From: Sphingomonas faeni
GTDB taxonomy: Bacteria; Pseudomonadota; Alphaproteobacteria; Sphingomonadales; Sphingomonadaceae
DNA length: 64,000 bases
Direction: 5' to 3'
Assembly (NCBI RefSeq): GCF_030817315.1
Contig: NZ_JAUSZF010000001.1
Location: 1,534,501 to 1,598,500, forward strand
This document shows positions 9,117-17,261 of this stretch, piece after piece (the first letter of the stretch is position 1; each line of letters begins with the position of its first letter). Under the pieces are notes generated by a model, which was given only the letters and a program-made list of their open reading frames with translations, was not told the DNA's origin and did no database searches. A program made the position numbers and the translations under genes.

Positions 9117-10283
9117 GTGGAGATCGCATTCGCATCGGCTGGGGCATTGCCCGCCGATTGGGAACAGGCGGCATTGCTCGGCCGAGTCGACCTGGGCGAC
9201 GGCCCGACGCCGGTAATCGTTCGCGGTGGTCGCGTGTATGACATGTCCGCCGTCGCACCGACAGTCGCCGATCTGATCGCTGGCGGGAATTTCGACACCG
9301 CTGCCGGCTCCGACCTCGGCGCCCTCGACGACCTGAAACTTTCACCGGCAGCCGACGCGAAGACGCGCTTGTTGAGCCCGATCGACCTCCACGTCGTCAA
9401 GGCATCGGGCGTTACCTTCGCGGTGTCCGCACTCGAACGCGTGATCGAAGAGCGCGCTCGCGGCGACGCGTCGGCCGCGACCGCAGTCCGCGCCCGCCTC
9501 GAAGAGCGCGTCGGCGGCAGCATCCGCTCGGTCGTGCCCGGCTCGCCCGAAGCCGCCGCGCTGAAGGCCGCGTTGATCGAAGACGGCATGTGGTCGCAAT
9601 ATCTCGAGGTCGCGATCGGCCCCGACGCGGAGATCTTCACCAAGAGCCCGACGCTGTCGACGATCGGCTGGGGTGGCGAGATCGGCATCCGCTCCGACTC
9701 CACCTGGAACAACCCCGAACCGGAAGTCGTGCTCGTCGTCGACAGCACCGGCAAGACGGTCGGCGCGGCGCTCGGCAACGACGTCAACCTGCGCGATTTC
9801 GAGGGGCGTTCGGCGCTCCTGCTCGGCAAGGCCAAGGACAACAACGCGTCCTGTTCGATCGGGCCGTTCATTCGGTTGTTCGACGACACTTTCGGCATGG
9901 ACGACGTTCGCGCCGCGCAGATCGCACTGACGATCGAAGGCGCTGACGGCTACCGCCTCGAAGGCAGCAGCTCGATGGACCAGATCAGCCGCGATCCCGA
10001 GGAACTCGTCCGCCAGGCGATGAGCGAGCACCAATATCCCGACGGCTTCGTGCTGTTCCTCGGCACGCTGTTCGCACCGACGCAGGACCGCGACGAGCCG
10101 GGTCGCGGTTTCACGCACGCGGTCGGCGACATCGTCACGATCTCGAACCCGAAGCTCGGCGCGCTCGTCAATCCGGTGACGACGTCGAAGGACGCGGCAC
10201 CGTGGAATTACGGGATCGGCGACCTGATGCGGAACCTCGCGAGCCGGGGCCTACTCGGGCATACCAAGAATCAAGGGGCGTAA
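9117..10283 (+). CDS. xylX: 2-keto-3-deoxy-D-xylonate dehydratase (FAH family)
   Basis: The 388-residue protein starts at GTG after a strong GGAGGGG site. It belongs to the fumarylacetoacetate-hydrolase-like fold. DAEIFTKSPTLSTIGWGGEI and WNNPEPEVVLVVD (about residues 169-206) carry the acidic metal ligands typical of sugar-acid dehydratases. It dehydrates 2-keto-3-deoxy-xylonate to 2-oxoglutarate semialdehyde in the Weimberg pathway, as the Caulobacter XylX protein of similar size does. It heads an operon with xylB, four bases downstream, then xylC and a sugar porter. The complete pathway around it makes the call strong; an L-arabinose role for the same intermediate cannot be excluded. Confidence 0.9.
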   Translation: MEIAFASAGALPADWEQAALLGRVDLGDGPTPVIVRGGRVYDMSAVAPTVADLIAGGNFDTAAGSDLGALDDLKLSPAADAKTRLLSPIDLHVVKASGVTFAVSALERVIEERARGDASAATAVRARLEERVGGSIRSVVPGSPEAAALKAALIEDGMWSQYLEVAIGPDAEIFTKSPTLSTIGWGGEIGIRSDSTWNNPEPEVVLVVDSTGKTVGAALGNDVNLRDFEGRSALLLGKAKDNNASCSIGPFIRLFDDTFGMDDVRAAQIALTIEGADGYRLEGSSSMDQISRDPEELVRQAMSEHQYPDGFVLFLGTLFAPTQDRDEPGRGFTHAVGDIVTISNPKLGALVNPVTTSKDAAPWNYGIGDLMRNLASRGLLGHTKNQGA

Positions 10284-10286
10284 CGC

Positions 10287-11072
10287 GTGTTGCAGAAGAC
10301 CGAAATGGCCGACCAGACGGCGATCTATCCAAGCCTGAAGGGCAAGCGCGTCCTCATTACCGGCGGCGCATCGGGGATCGGCGCCGGTCTGGTCGAGGCG
10401 TTCGCGCGTCAGGGCGCGCATGTCGCGTTCGTCGACATGGCCAAGGACGCCGCGGAGGCGCTGATCGAGACGCTGACGCCCGACGTCGCGACCGCGCCGA
10501 TATTTCTGCCGCTCGACCTGCGCGACATTGACGCGCTGAAGGCCACGGTCGCGACGATCGAGGATCGGCTCGGCGGGATCGACGTGCTCGTCAACAATGC
10601 CGCGAACGATGATCGCCACACGATCGAGGAAATCACGCCCGCCTATTGGGACGAGCGGATGGCGACCAACCTGCGCCATCTGTTCTTCACGGGCCAGGCC
10701 GTGGTGCCGTCGATGAAGCGCGCCGGCGGCGGCGTGATCCTCAATTTCGGCTCGATCTCGTGGCATCTCGCGCTGCCCGAACTGCTTATCTACCAGACCG
10801 CCAAGGCCGGCATCGAGGGCATGACTCGCGCGATGGCGCGCGATCTCGGCGGCGACGGCATCCGCGTCAACACGATCGTCCCCGGCAACGTCGAGACGCC
10901 GCGCCAGCTCAAATGGTACACGCCCGAAGGCGAGGCTGAGATCATCGGCGCACAGTGCCTCAAGACCCGCGTCCAGCCCGCGGACGTCGCGGCGCTGGTG
11001 CTGTTCCTCGCGTCGGACGATGCACGGATGTGCACCGGCCACGACTATTTCGTCGATGCCGGGTGGCGCTAA
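10287..11072 (+). CDS. xylB: D-xylose 1-dehydrogenase, SDR family
   Basis: This 261-residue short-chain dehydrogenase has the NAD-binding VLITGGASGIGAG near residue 20, VNNAAND, and an active-site YQTAK near residue 168. I chose the GTG at 10287 because AAGGGG lies eight bases upstream; an ATG at 10305 is also possible and keeps the whole domain. It would oxidise D-xylose to xylonolactone in the cytoplasm. It follows xylX by four bases and precedes xylC by two, so all three are co-translated. Related SDRs oxidise arabinose or galactose, so specificity is inferred from the pathway context. Confidence 0.88.
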   Translation: MLQKTEMADQTAIYPSLKGKRVLITGGASGIGAGLVEAFARQGAHVAFVDMAKDAAEALIETLTPDVATAPIFLPLDLRDIDALKATVATIEDRLGGIDVLVNNAANDDRHTIEEITPAYWDERMATNLRHLFFTGQAVVPSMKRAGGGVILNFGSISWHLALPELLIYQTAKAGIEGMTRAMARDLGGDGIRVNTIVPGNVETPRQLKWYTPEGEAEIIGAQCLKTRVQPADVAALVLFLASDDARMCTGHDYFVDAGWR

Positions 11073-11073
11073 G

Positions 11074-11976
11074 ATGAGCCACGAGGTTCCCGTCGAGAGC
11101 CCCGTCGAAATCAGGGCGGAAAGCATCTGCGATGTCGGCGCGACGCTCGGCGAGGGCCCGATCTGGATCGCGCGCGATGCAGCGCTCTGGTTCGTCGATA
11201 TCAAGGCACCGTGCGTGCACCGGTTCGATCCGGCGACGGGAACGCTCGACACCTGGGAAGCGCCAGACCAGGTCGGCTGGATCATTCCGGCGGACGATGG
11301 CGGGTTTCTCGCAGGCGTCCGTGGTGCCCTTCACCGGTTCGATCCGGCGACCGGCGCTTTCGACCAGATCGCGGTGGTCCACGCCGAGACTCCCGGCAAT
11401 CGCCTCAACGATGCCGCGCGCGATCCCACCGGCCGCGTATGGTTCGGGACGATGGACAATGCCGAGTCCGAGGACACCGGCCACGTCTATCACTGGCATG
11501 ACGGTGAACTGACCAAGACGGACATCCCGCCTGTCGCGATCACCAATGGCCCCGCGATCTCGCCCGACGGTCGGACGCTCTATGCGGTCGATACGCTCGG
11601 CAAGCGGATCGACGCCTACCCGATCGACGCGGCCGGTACGGTCGGCGAGCCCCGCCCTTTCTTGACGATCGGCCCCGACGACGGTCATCCCGACGGCGCA
11701 ATCTGCGACTCCGAAGGTGGCGTCTGGGTCGGGTTCTTCGGCGGTTGGGCGGCACGCCGGTTCGCGCCGGACGGCACCTGCACAGACATCGTCCGCTTCC
11801 CGGTCGCGAACATCACCAAGATCACGCTCGGTGGCCCCGACGGTCGCACCGCCTATGCGACGACCGCAGCCAAGGGACTCGACGACGAAGCGCTCGCGGC
11901 CCAACCTCTGGCCGGAAACCTGTTCACGTTCCGCGTCGCCGTTCCCGGCGTACCGGTCGAACCGATTACCCTGTAA
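11074..11976 (+). CDS. xylC: Xylonolactonase, SMP-30/gluconolactonase family
   Basis: The 300-residue protein has the SMP-30 six-bladed propeller signature: TLGEGPIWIA with the metal-binding Glu, NRLNDAARDPTGRVWFGTMD, ITNGPAISPDGRTLYAVD and HPDGAICDSEGGVWVG. It should hydrolyse xylono-lactone to xylonate, the step after XylB. The ATG follows the xylB stop by one base. Close relatives act on several sugar lactones; the operon position argues for xylonolactone. Confidence 0.9.
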   Translation: MSHEVPVESPVEIRAESICDVGATLGEGPIWIARDAALWFVDIKAPCVHRFDPATGTLDTWEAPDQVGWIIPADDGGFLAGVRGALHRFDPATGAFDQIAVVHAETPGNRLNDAARDPTGRVWFGTMDNAESEDTGHVYHWHDGELTKTDIPPVAITNGPAISPDGRTLYAVDTLGKRIDAYPIDAAGTVGEPRPFLTIGPDDGHPDGAICDSEGGVWVGFFGGWAARRFAPDGTCTDIVRFPVANITKITLGGPDGRTAYATTAAKGLDDEALAAQPLAGNLFTFRVAVPGVPVEPITL

Positions 11977-12034
11977 TGAACCCCATTTTACGACAAACGT
12001 CGCCGTCAGAGCGCCGTCACGGAGAGGAAAACCA

Positions 12035-13450
12035 ATGACTATTGCGGCAGAATCCGCGCCCCAAGTGAACCGCGCCCTGATTGCGATGATCGTCATCGTC
12101 GCGACCATCGGCGGGTTTATGTTCGGCTATGACTCGGGCGTGATCAACGGCACGCAGGCAGGCCTCGAAAGCACCTTCGCGCTGTCGTCGCTCGGTACCG
12201 GCTTCACCGTCGGCGCGATCCTGATCGGTTCGTCGGTCGGCGCGTTCATGGCCGGGCGGCTTGCCGACAATCTCGGCCGTCGCAACGTGATGATGATCGC
12301 CGCCGTGTTGTTCATCATCAGCGCGCTCGGCGCAGGTGCCGCAACGTCCGCGACGATGTTCGTGCTCGCCCGCATCATCGGCGGCCTCGGCATCGGCGCC
12401 GCCAGCGTGCTCGCCCCCGTCTACATCTCCGAAGTCGTCCCTGCGAACGTTCGCGGCCGGCTTTCGAGCGTGCAGCAGATCATGATCATCACCGGCCTGA
12501 CCGGCGCGTTCGTCGCCAACTGGTATCTAGCCCGCATCGCCGGTTCGTCGACCGCGTTGTTCTGGCTCGATTACCCGGCATGGCGCTGGATGTTCTGGAT
12601 GCAGGTCATCCCGGCTGCCGTGTATCTCGCCACGCTGTTCCTGATCCCCGAAAGCCCGCGCTTCCTGGTGCTCAAGGGCCGGTACGACGAAGCACAGGTC
12701 GTTCTCACGCGCCTGTTCGGTGCCGCAGAGGCAACGCGCAAGGTCGCTGAGATCCGCGGCTCGCTGTCGGTCGACGCGCACCGCCCGAAGCTGTCGGATC
12801 TGATCGACAAGGCGAGCGGCAAGATCCGCCCGATCGTCTGGACCGGCATCGGCCTCGCGATCTTCCAGCAGTTCGTCGGCATCAACATCGTGTTCTACTA
12901 CGGTTCGGTGCTGTGGCAGTCGGTCGGCTTCAGCGAGAGCGATTCGCTGCTCATCAACATCCTGTCGGGCTCGCTGTCGATCATTGCCTGCCTGCTCACC
13001 GTCGCACTGGTCGACAAGATCGGCCGCAAGCCGCTCCTGCTGATCGGTTCTGCGGGCATGACCGTTGCGCTGACGATCGTCGCGATCTGCTTCGCCAGCG
13101 GCGCGATCGTCGACGGTTCGCTGCGACTGTCCGACCAGAACGGCCTGATCGCGCTGATCGCGGCCAACGCCTATGTCGTGTTCTTCAACCTGAGCTGGGG
13201 CCCGATCATGTGGGTGATGCTCGGCGAGATGTTCCCGACCCAGATCCGCGGTTCGGGTCTGGCAGTCGCCGGCTTCGCGCAGTGGTTCGCCAACTTCGCG
13301 ATCTCGGTGAGCTTCCCGACGATGGCGATCTCGCTCGGCCTGTCGCTGACCTACGGCTTCTACGCCCTGTCCGCGTTCGTCTCGTTCTTCTTCGTCTGGA
13401 AGATGGTCTCGGAAACCCGCGGCCGCGAGCTGGAAGACATGGTAGGTTGA
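12035..13450 (+). CDS. xylE: Sugar porter family MFS transporter, probable xylose importer
   Basis: The 471-residue inner-membrane protein shows twelve hydrophobic segments and sugar porter motifs: GYDSGVINGTQ in helix 1, GRLADNLGRRNVM between helices 2 and 3, PESPRFLV before the central loop, QQFVGINIVFYYG in helix 7, and DKIGRKPLLLIG. The start at 12035 follows GGAGAGG. It ends the xylX-B-C transcript after a 58-base gap and should bring free xylose across the inner membrane. Motifs cannot separate xylose from glucose or arabinose, so substrate rests on context. Confidence 0.88.
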   Translation: MTIAAESAPQVNRALIAMIVIVATIGGFMFGYDSGVINGTQAGLESTFALSSLGTGFTVGAILIGSSVGAFMAGRLADNLGRRNVMMIAAVLFIISALGAGAATSATMFVLARIIGGLGIGAASVLAPVYISEVVPANVRGRLSSVQQIMIITGLTGAFVANWYLARIAGSSTALFWLDYPAWRWMFWMQVIPAAVYLATLFLIPESPRFLVLKGRYDEAQVVLTRLFGAAEATRKVAEIRGSLSVDAHRPKLSDLIDKASGKIRPIVWTGIGLAIFQQFVGINIVFYYGSVLWQSVGFSESDSLLINILSGSLSIIACLLTVALVDKIGRKPLLLIGSAGMTVALTIVAICFASGAIVDGSLRLSDQNGLIALIAANAYVVFFNLSWGPIMWVMLGEMFPTQIRGSGLAVAGFAQWFANFAISVSFPTMAISLGLSLTYGFYALSAFVSFFFVWKMVSETRGRELEDMVG

Positions 13451-13459
13451 TGCTAACCG

Positions 13460-13488
13460 GCGGACCGCGGCCCCGGCTCGCGGTCCGC
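13460..13488 (+). terminator. GC-rich hairpin after the sugar porter
   Basis: GCGGACCGCG (13460-13469) pairs perfectly with CGCGGTCCGC (13479-13488) across a nine-base loop. It starts ten bases after the transporter stop. There is no U-tract, so termination efficiency is uncertain. Confidence 0.5.
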
Positions 13489-13565
13489 TGGATAAGGGCA
13501 GCTCACCTCAGCAGCCCCTTAGGACGGTAGGACGGGCCAAAAGCCGCCTACCACCTAAAATCACT

Positions 13566-13677
13566 ACCCCGGCATAGTCAGGGGCCCAGTTGGCAAGGCC
13601 GAAGTAACGGCGCGCCCCCTCCGCCAGCAAACGCTCCCCACCTAAGCCCTGGCCCCCGCCGGGAGGTGCGCCCAAGG
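13566..13677. repeat. Degenerate family A palindromic repeat
   Basis: An eroded copy of the family A repeat (CCCAGTTGGCAAGG on one side, CCCCCGCCGGGAGGTG on the other) sits in the 408-base convergent gap 13451-13858 between transporter and xylD. An open frame crossing it on the minus strand has no domain features. I see no gene in the gap. Confidence 0.55.
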
Positions 13678-13858
13678 CGACACCCACCACGACTTGAGTG
13701 GCGGTCATAGATCGACGGCATGGGGAGACCAGCGCGTGCCGGGTGGACGGGCAACAGGCCATGGCGAGCATATCGAAAAGCTCAGCCTTGGCGGCCTTAC
13801 GCCAGATCACGATCGCTTGATGGACGAGAGGCGAGGCACCAGGCCCCGCCCCCAAACC

Positions 13859-15637
13859 TCAGTGGTTATGCCGAGGCGTCTTCGCCGAAATCCCGCGATA
13901 CTTCACCGCGAAGTCCAGTACGCCGCCTTCGGCCAACTGCCCGGTCTTCTCGCGGTAGAGTTCTTCCCAAGGCGTATTGCTCTCGGGCACCGGGGGCAGC
14001 CCCTCGCCCTTGCGCCGCGCGATCTCATCGGGCTCGACCAGCGCATCGCAAGTGCCCGCAATCAGATCGATCCGGATCACGTCGCCCGTCCGGATCCACG
14101 ACAACCCGCCGCCAACCGCGCTCTCCGGCGAGACGTTCAGGATCGAAGGGCTGTCCGACGTCCCAGACTGCCGTCCATCCCCCAGCGTCGGCAGAGCCAG
14201 CACGCCGCGCTGGATCAGCGCGTCAGGTGGCTGCATGTTGACGACTTCCGCCGAGCCCGGCCAGCCGATCGGCCCCGCGCCGCGGATGACGAGGATACAG
14301 CCCTCGTCGATGTCGAGCGCAGGATCGTTGATCCGGTGGTGATAATCGTCCGACCCCTCGAACACGATCGCCCGCGCCTCGAACCGATCTTCCGCGCCCG
14401 GCGCCGACAGATAGCGCGCACGGAACGCCGCAGAGATCACCGAGGTCTTCATGATCCCGAAATCGAACAGATTGCCCTTGAGCACCAGGAAGCCTGCGCG
14501 CTCCATCATCGGCGCGTCGAACGGCTTGATCATCTCGCGGTCGCGCGTCTCGCGCCCCGCGATGTTCTCGCCGATCGACCGCCCCGTCACGGTCAGGCAA
14601 CTCGTGTCGAGCTTCCCGCCCGCGATCAGTTCGTGGAGAACCGCGGGAACGCCGCCCGCCCGGTGGAACCGCTCGCCGAGATACTTCCCCGCAGGCTGCA
14701 TGTTCACCAGCAACGGCAGGTCGTACCCATGATCCGACCAGTCCTCCGGATACAGCGTCACGCCGGCATGCTGCGCCATCGCCATGATATGCGGCTGCGC
14801 GTTGCTCGACCCGCCGATCGCGCTGACCACACGGATCGCGTTCAGGAAGCTCTCGCGCGTCAAAATCTTTGACGGCCGCAAATCCTCATACGCCATCTCG
14901 ACGATCCGCCGCCCGGTCTCGTACGCCATCTGTCCGCGCTCGCGGTACGGCGCGGGAATCGCCGCGCACCCGGTCAGCGACAGCCCCAGAGCTTCGGCGA
15001 CCGCGTTCATCGTCGACGCCGTGCCCATCGTATTGCAATGCCCAGCCGACGGCGCGCTGTCGGTGGCGCGGTTGAGGAACTCCTCCTCGTCGATCTCGCC
15101 CGCCGCCAGCTTGCGCCGGCTACGCCAGATCACGGTGCCCGACCCGACCAGCTCGCCATCATGCCACCCATCGAGCATCGGCCCGCCCGACAGCACGATC
15201 GCCGGAATATCGACGGTCGACGCCGCCATGATGCCCGACGGCGTGGTCTTGTCGCAGCCGGTGGTCAGAACGACCGCGTCGATCGGATAGCCGTACAGCG
15301 TCTCGACCAGCCCCAGATACGCCAGGTTGCGATCGAGTGCCGCAGTCGGCCGCCGGCAATTCTCGAAGATCGGATGGACCGGAAACTCCATCGCGATACC
15401 GCCCGCATCACGGATCCCGTCCCGAGTCCGCTTGGCGAGCTCGAGATGGATGCGGTTGCACGGCGAAAGGTCGCTGCCCGACTGCGCGATGCCGATGATC
15501 GGCCGGCCCGAGCGCAGCTCCGCCGGGGTCAGCCCGTAATTCATGAAGCGTTCGAGATAGAGGGCGGTCATGTCCGACCGGGCGGGATCGGCGAACCAGT
15601 CGCGCGATCGAAACGGCTTCACCGGTACACGGTCCAC
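13859..15637 (-). CDS. xylD: D-xylonate dehydratase, IlvD/Edd family
   Basis: This 592-residue enzyme starts at GTG 15637 behind AGGAGAG. It has three cysteines in IlvD/Edd Fe-S positions: Cys60 (SDLSPCN), Cys128 (TTGCDKTTPSG) and Cys201 (SAGHCNTMGT). C-terminal dehydratase motifs include NLFDFGIMKTS and TLGDGRQSGTS. It converts xylonate to 2-keto-3-deoxy-xylonate. It lies 80 bases after xylR on the same strand, with an operator-like element in between, so it may be read both with xylR and from its own promoter. Pentonate rather than branched-chain function is supported by length and neighbours. Confidence 0.92.
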   Translation of the reverse strand: MDRVPVKPFRSRDWFADPARSDMTALYLERFMNYGLTPAELRSGRPIIGIAQSGSDLSPCNRIHLELAKRTRDGIRDAGGIAMEFPVHPIFENCRRPTAALDRNLAYLGLVETLYGYPIDAVVLTTGCDKTTPSGIMAASTVDIPAIVLSGGPMLDGWHDGELVGSGTVIWRSRRKLAAGEIDEEEFLNRATDSAPSAGHCNTMGTASTMNAVAEALGLSLTGCAAIPAPYRERGQMAYETGRRIVEMAYEDLRPSKILTRESFLNAIRVVSAIGGSSNAQPHIMAMAQHAGVTLYPEDWSDHGYDLPLLVNMQPAGKYLGERFHRAGGVPAVLHELIAGGKLDTSCLTVTGRSIGENIAGRETRDREMIKPFDAPMMERAGFLVLKGNLFDFGIMKTSVISAAFRARYLSAPGAEDRFEARAIVFEGSDDYHHRINDPALDIDEGCILVIRGAGPIGWPGSAEVVNMQPPDALIQRGVLALPTLGDGRQSGTSDSPSILNVSPESAVGGGLSWIRTGDVIRIDLIAGTCDALVEPDEIARRKGEGLPPVPESNTPWEELYREKTGQLAEGGVLDFAVKYRGISAKTPRHNH

Positions 15638-15670
15638 TGCAAACTCTCCTGAACGCGGTCTATTGTCTTA

Positions 15671-15683
15671 TGGGAGCGCTACC
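15671..15683 (-). promoter_or_regulatory. XylR operator candidate before xylD
   Basis: Read on the minus strand, GGTAGCGCTCCCA lies 34 bases before the xylD start and fits GKTANCGCTMMCA exactly. It is nearly symmetric around the AGCGCT core, as LacI-family operators are. It resembles the xylose-responsive motif I recall for Caulobacter xyl promoters. Confidence 0.55.
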
Positions 15684-15717
15684 GCGACGATCGTCGGTCG
15701 GTCAAGCGCCTGTACGG

Positions 15718-16809
15718 CTACACATGAACGCGCGACGGCGGTCGGCGGCGCGGCGCGGCGTCGGACTGACGACGCACCAGCGTATAATCGAGCACGACAT
15801 GGCCGTTCGCATCCTGGCCGCCACTGCGACGATTGAAGATCGCCGACACGAGCAGCTCGACCGCCGCGCGCGACATGTCGGCGATCGGCTGGTGGATCGT
15901 CGTCAGTTCGGGCCAGATCGTCGTCGCCAGCGCGCTGTCGTCGAACCCGCACACCGTCAGGTCGCCTGGCACGTCGAGACCGCGACGGTGCGCGACCGCG
16001 ACGCTCGCCGCCGCCATGTCGTCGTTGCTCGCGAAGATCGCGGTGGGCGGGTCCTTCGCATCGAGCAGTTGTTCCGCACCGTCGAGGCCCGAGCGATAGG
16101 TGAACAGGCCACCGACCACGAGCGACTCGTCGGGCGCCAGACCGGCATCGGCGATCGCCGCCAGATACCCCTCGTGACGCAGGCGGCTAGCGGTCTGGTT
16201 CGGGTTGCCGATGATGAACCCGATCCGCGAATGGCCCAGTTTCACAAGATGTTCGGTCATCGCACGCGCCGCTTCGAAATCGTCGATCGTCACGGCGGCG
16301 GACCCGTCCGGCGGCGATCCGGTCGCCACGACGACGGTCGGCACGCCGGCCTCCGTCAGCACGTCGAGCACCGCGCGCGAATCGCACAGCGGCGGCGGCA
16401 GGATCACGCCGTCGATCCCGCTCTCGATCATGTGCCGCGCCACCTCGATCTCGTGGTCGCCGATGTCGCATTTCTCGACGATCAACTGCACGTCGCTGCG
16501 GCTCGCCTGTTCCAGGCTGCCGACCAGGAACTCGCTCAGATACGCCGCGCTCGGGTTGCTGTAGAGCAGGCCGATCCGCATCTGCCCGCCCCCGGCCAAG
16601 CTCCGCGCGGCCCGGTTGGGCGCATAGCGCAACGTGTCGATCGCGGTGTTGACCGCCTCGCGCGTCGCCTCGCGGACCTTGGCCTCGCCGTTGATGACTC
16701 GCGAAACGGTCATCGGTGAAACGCCTGCGAGAACCGCGACGTCGGAAATCGTGGGTGCGCCGCTTCTGCGGCCCGAAGTGTTGCGCGGCTTGCGCGTGGC
16801 GAGGCTCAT
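15718..16809 (-). CDS. xylR: LacI-family xylose regulator
   Basis: A 363-residue repressor with an N-terminal LacI helix-turn-helix (ISDVAVLAGVSPMTVSRVIN), hinge region (RYAPNRAARSL) and periplasmic-binding-like effector domain (IGLLYSNPSAAYLSE..., GHSRIGFIIGNPNQTA, CGFDDSALATTIWPELTT). I chose the ATG at 16809; an upstream ATG at 16848 would add 13 unconserved residues and overlaps an inverted repeat. It sits between xylD and xylA, divergent from xylA, as expected for the local repressor. Effector identity (xylose or a pathway intermediate) is inferred. Confidence 0.88.
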   Translation of the reverse strand: MSLATRKPRNTSGRRSGAPTISDVAVLAGVSPMTVSRVINGEAKVREATREAVNTAIDTLRYAPNRAARSLAGGGQMRIGLLYSNPSAAYLSEFLVGSLEQASRSDVQLIVEKCDIGDHEIEVARHMIESGIDGVILPPPLCDSRAVLDVLTEAGVPTVVVATGSPPDGSAAVTIDDFEAARAMTEHLVKLGHSRIGFIIGNPNQTASRLRHEGYLAAIADAGLAPDESLVVGGLFTYRSGLDGAEQLLDAKDPPTAIFASNDDMAAASVAVAHRRGLDVPGDLTVCGFDDSALATTIWPELTTIHQPIADMSRAAVELLVSAIFNRRSGGQDANGHVVLDYTLVRRQSDAAPRRRPPSRVHV

Positions 16810-17261
16810 GCTGCGCTTTTTAGCAGGTGATTGCGATATTATCAGCATGCAATCGCAAATGCCGTGGTCGTATACTCAGAGAAGATCGGCTCCGGTGGGT
16901 TCGCACTTGCGTGTTATCGCTCCCAATATTAGTCGGACAACCGAGTTGCGCTGCCGTATGATGCGGATCTTCGGCCGGGCCTGTATAGGCACACTGGGCA
17001 CAAACATAACGGGCGAAGGGAAGAGGAACGCGTGCGACACGATCTGATCCGTCCTCTCGCCCAGGGCCTCGGCGGCGATGTCATATTGCCGTCCGCGAAC
17101 GGTACTACGGTCTGGAACATGACCCGCATGCGCCCCACATTGGATCAAGGGCCCAGGAATGATAGCGCGACCTTCATTGCGCGCGCGCATCCCCGCCGAC
17201 GATTTCCCGACGCTCTGCCGTTCCGGCCTGCGCGTCCCTCGATTTGACTTGGAGAACTGAC
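16810..17261. promoter_or_regulatory. Divergent xylR/xylA region with XylR operator at 16912-16925
   Basis: This 452-base region separates xylR and xylA. TGTTATCGCTCCCA at 16912-16925 fits the operator pattern shared with xylX and xylD. No gene was recognised. A ribosome site TTGGAGAAC precedes the xylA ATG. The long distance from the operator to xylA (about 340 bases) suggests it mainly serves xylR, or that xylA has a long leader. Confidence 0.5.
16831..16858. promoter_or_regulatory. Inverted repeat TTGCGAT...ATCGCAA before xylR
   Basis: TTGCGAT (16831-16837) and ATCGCAA (16852-16858) form an inverted repeat with a 14-base spacer, just before the preferred xylR start. It differs from the GKTANCGCTMMCA element. 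It could be an autoregulatory or unrelated regulator site. Confidence 0.3.

Noticed and set aside
13508..13855. A 115-codon minus-strand frame in the gap after the sugar porter
   Set aside because: It is partly encoded by a degenerate family A repeat and lacks a ribosome site and any domain.
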